5,960 bases of DNA from Bacillota bacterium (GTDB taxonomy: Bacteria > Bacillota_A > Clostridia > DSM-8532), in NCBI GenBank assembly GCA_023424865.1, contig JAFADM010000236.1:1-5960 (forward strand), in the 5' to 3' direction. Every line of letters begins with the position of its first letter. The stretch's first letter is position 1. This document shows positions 4,222 to 5,960 of this stretch, piece by piece. The notes under the pieces are model-generated. The model did not search any database, was not told where the DNA came from, and saw only the letters and a list, made by a program, of their open reading frames with translations. A program made the translations under genes and the position numbers.

Positions 4222-5808
4222 ATGAGTTTTTTTGGTTTAGGAGTGTCTGCAACAGGCTTGTTTACTTCTCAGCGGGCTCTGGCTAATGTAAGCCATAATG
4301 TGGATAACGCCAATACCCCGGGATACTCCCGCCAGGTGATTAATCAAAGAGCATCTCAGGCCCTTATGATGACCAGTGCGGGAATGCTGGGAACCGGCGC
4401 GGAAGTTATAAGTATTGACAGGGTGAGAGATAGCTTTCTGGATGATAAATTCAGAACCCAAAACAAATTTTTGGGGGAGTACACTGTTAAATCCACTGTT
4501 ATTGAAGCCATGGAAGCTGTTTATAATGAACCTTCCGACGGAGGCTATACAAAAATCCTCAATGATTTCTACAGTGCCATGCAGCAGCTCTCCACCAATC
4601 CCGAGGAGCTTTCTGCCAGGGCTCTTGTCAAGGAGAGGGGAATAGCCCTGGCCAAATACTTCAACAATGTAGCTATTCGCTTTGAGCAGGAGCAGGATGA
4701 TCTTAATCAGATGGTTTATGCCAAGGTGGGCCAGGTAAACAATCTCAGTGATCAAATTGCCAAGCTTAACGGGCAGATTTACAATATTGAGGTTTTGGGA
4801 AATAAGGCCAATGACCTTCGGGATCAAAGAGATTACCTTGTGGATCAGCTCTCGAAAATTGTAAATGTCGAAGCGTATGAAGTGGAAACAGGCTATACCT
4901 TACCTAACGGTGATTTGGAAAAGCGCTATTACGTTACCTTAAGCGGCAAGGATCTGGTAAGCCATGTGAATTCCTCTCATTTGGCCTGCGTTACCCGTAA
5001 GGACAAGCTTAATGAAGAGGATGTGGAATACCTCTATGAGGTGCAATGGGAAGACGGCAATACGGCGAGCATAAAGTCGGGAGAGCTGAAAGGCTATCTG
5101 GATATGAGGGACGGTAATGACGGCGAGGGTGCAAGTCCTGACGTAAAGGGCATTCCTTACTATCAGAAAAAGATGAATGAGTTTGTCCGTACCTTTGCCA
5201 TGGCCTTTAACGAAGGCATTATTGACTCGGACGGAAACGGCGTATTGGATCAGCTTATCTCCGGGCACGCTGATGGCTATGGCTTGGATGGCAGTACGGG
5301 TATTCGGTTTTTCACCATGCAGGGAGAAGAAGGCAAATCTCTTTATAGCGGCGAGTTTCACAATGGCACGACAGATATTAATGATAATATCACCCTATAC
5401 AGTCAGCTGACGGCAAAGAATTTTCGGGTAAGTCAGGATGTTATTGATGATCCCAGCAATAATATTGCGGCTAGCGCCGATGGAGAGGTCGGCAATAACG
5501 AAACCGTTCTGTCCCTCATCGATATGCGCCATAACACCTACATGTTTATGGAAGGCTCCGGCGAGGACTTTATAAAGACCCTCATTTCCTCACTGGGTGT
5601 GGACGGACAGCAAATGAAGCTTTATACTCAAATTCAAACGTCGGTAGTGAAGCAGATTGACAATCGGAGAATGTCCGAATCCGGCGTTTCCTTAAATGAA
5701 GAAATGGCAAACATGATCCGCTATCAGCAGGTTTACGGCGCTTCCGCCAAAATGATTCAGACTTATAATGAGGTTCTGGATGTACTTATTAACGGTATGG
5801 GAATATAG
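4222..5808 (+). CDS. flgK: FlgK hook-associated protein 1, canonical type (second of two flgK copies)
   Basis: This 528-residue protein has ordinary FlgK length and the classical N-terminus: GLGVSATGLFTSQRAL, SHNVDNANTPGYSRQ (24-38), and later FYSAMQQLSTNPEELSARALV and DLRDQRDYLVDQLSKIVNV, forming the D0/D1 helices. The variable middle has YYVTLSGKDLV, then SGELKGYLDMRD (286-297) followed after a short loop by GIPYYQKKMNEFVRTFAMAFN, the ordinary junction where the upstream copy carries its insert. A short acidic loop DSDGNGVLD (335-343) resembles a calcium-binding loop but lacks the final acidic ligand of an EF-hand. GYGLDG...IRFF corresponds to the family G-x-x-x-x-G..FF segment. The C-terminal coiled coil has GVSLNEEMANMIRYQQVYGASAKMIQTYNEVLDVLINGMG. 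The start has AAAGGGA at 4207-4213, eight bases away. It lies 81 bases after the first flgK and is probably cotranscribed. Exported through the flagellar type III system to the hook tip. Confidence 0.95.
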   Translation: MSFFGLGVSATGLFTSQRALANVSHNVDNANTPGYSRQVINQRASQALMMTSAGMLGTGAEVISIDRVRDSFLDDKFRTQNKFLGEYTVKSTVIEAMEAVYNEPSDGGYTKILNDFYSAMQQLSTNPEELSARALVKERGIALAKYFNNVAIRFEQEQDDLNQMVYAKVGQVNNLSDQIAKLNGQIYNIEVLGNKANDLRDQRDYLVDQLSKIVNVEAYEVETGYTLPNGDLEKRYYVTLSGKDLVSHVNSSHLACVTRKDKLNEEDVEYLYEVQWEDGNTASIKSGELKGYLDMRDGNDGEGASPDVKGIPYYQKKMNEFVRTFAMAFNEGIIDSDGNGVLDQLISGHADGYGLDGSTGIRFFTMQGEEGKSLYSGEFHNGTTDINDNITLYSQLTAKNFRVSQDVIDDPSNNIAASADGEVGNNETVLSLIDMRHNTYMFMEGSGEDFIKTLISSLGVDGQQMKLYTQIQTSVVKQIDNRRMSESGVSLNEEMANMIRYQQVYGASAKMIQTYNEVLDVLINGMGI

Positions 5809-5812
5809 GAGG
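5807..5812 (+). promoter_or_regulatory. flgL ribosome binding site overlapping the flgK stop
   Basis: The AGGAGG at 5807-5812 shares two bases with the TAG stop of the second flgK (5806-5808) and lies eight bases before the flgL ATG at 5821. Both genes are therefore on one message. A ribosome terminating on flgK would cover the flgL site, which favours translational coupling. Confidence 0.85.
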
Positions 5813-5820
5813 TTTAAAGT

Positions 5821-5960
5821 ATGCGTATTACCAATAACATGCTGGTCAACAATATGATGTATAACCTGGCTAATAATCTGACACGTACTGAAAAGTATCA
5901 GATGCAGCTGGCTACGGGAAAAAAGATAAGCAAGCCCTCCGACGACCCCATCATAGCTGC
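5821..5960 (+). CDS. flgL: FlgL hook-associated protein 3, N-terminal part (3' truncated by window end)
   Basis: FlgL forms the second ring of the hook-filament junction, between FlgK and flagellin. Only 46 complete codons are visible. They carry the conserved N-terminal flagellin-like helix: MRITNNMLVNNMMYNLANNL, then a polar helix with KYQMQLATGKKISKPSDDP, where L-x-T-G-K-x-I-x-x-P-S-D-D-P is the hallmark shared by FlgL and flagellins. The MRIT start and the position right after flgK distinguish it from flagellin. The start at 5821 is fixed by the AGGAGG eight bases upstream. Export would be through the flagellar type III system with help from FlgN. The frame remains open to the end of the window. 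Confidence 0.93.
   Translation, partial: MRITNNMLVNNMMYNLANNLTRTEKYQMQLATGKKISKPSDDPIIA

Noticed and set aside
4237..4827. A 196-codon open frame on the minus strand, opposite the second flgK
   Set aside because: It lies entirely opposite a convincing FlgK coding region and has no recognisable domain. Other antisense frames (for example 262-648 and 4939-5361) were rejected for the same reason.

Overview
The window looks like chromosomal DNA from a flagellated, low-to-moderate GC Bacillota bacterium, most likely a member of Clostridia. The reasons are the gene order comFC - yvyF - flgM - flgN - flgK - flgK - flgL, the AGGAGG-type ribosome binding sites, and the sequence style of FlgM and FlgK. 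The genus cannot be fixed from the sequence alone. All convincing genes are on the + strand.

Layout. Positions 1-459 hold the C-terminal part of ComFC, a phosphoribosyltransferase-fold competence protein whose start lies outside the window. Positions 506-937 encode a YvyF-type zinc-finger flagellar operon protein. A 250-base gap follows, with a plausible flagellar sigma (SigD/sigma-28) promoter at 960-987 and an uncertain 39-codon small ORF. The anti-sigma factor FlgM is at about 1190-1477. Between flgM and flgN lies a strong 20-bp terminator-like hairpin (1515-1562). Its right arm is shared with a second, 13-nt perfect inverted repeat (1554-1616). The chaperone FlgN is at 1636-2142. Two tandem, divergent flgK genes follow (2251-4140 and 4222-5808). 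The window ends 46 codons into flgL (5821 onward), whose ribosome binding site overlaps the stop codon of the second flgK.

How the genes work together. FlgM holds the flagellar sigma factor inactive until the hook is complete. FlgN is the expected export chaperone for FlgK and FlgL. FlgK and FlgL form the hook-filament junction on which flagellin assembles. YvyF belongs to the same late-class locus, with a less certain role.

The most notable object is the first FlgK (629 aa). It keeps both terminal assembly domains but carries about 140-150 extra residues (about 297-436) in the surface-variable region. These read like a von Willebrand factor A (vWA) domain with a degenerate metal-binding motif. 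The adjacent second FlgK (528 aa) lacks this insertion and serves as an internal control. The inference is a hook-filament junction with a specialised, possibly adhesive or ligand-binding variant subunit.
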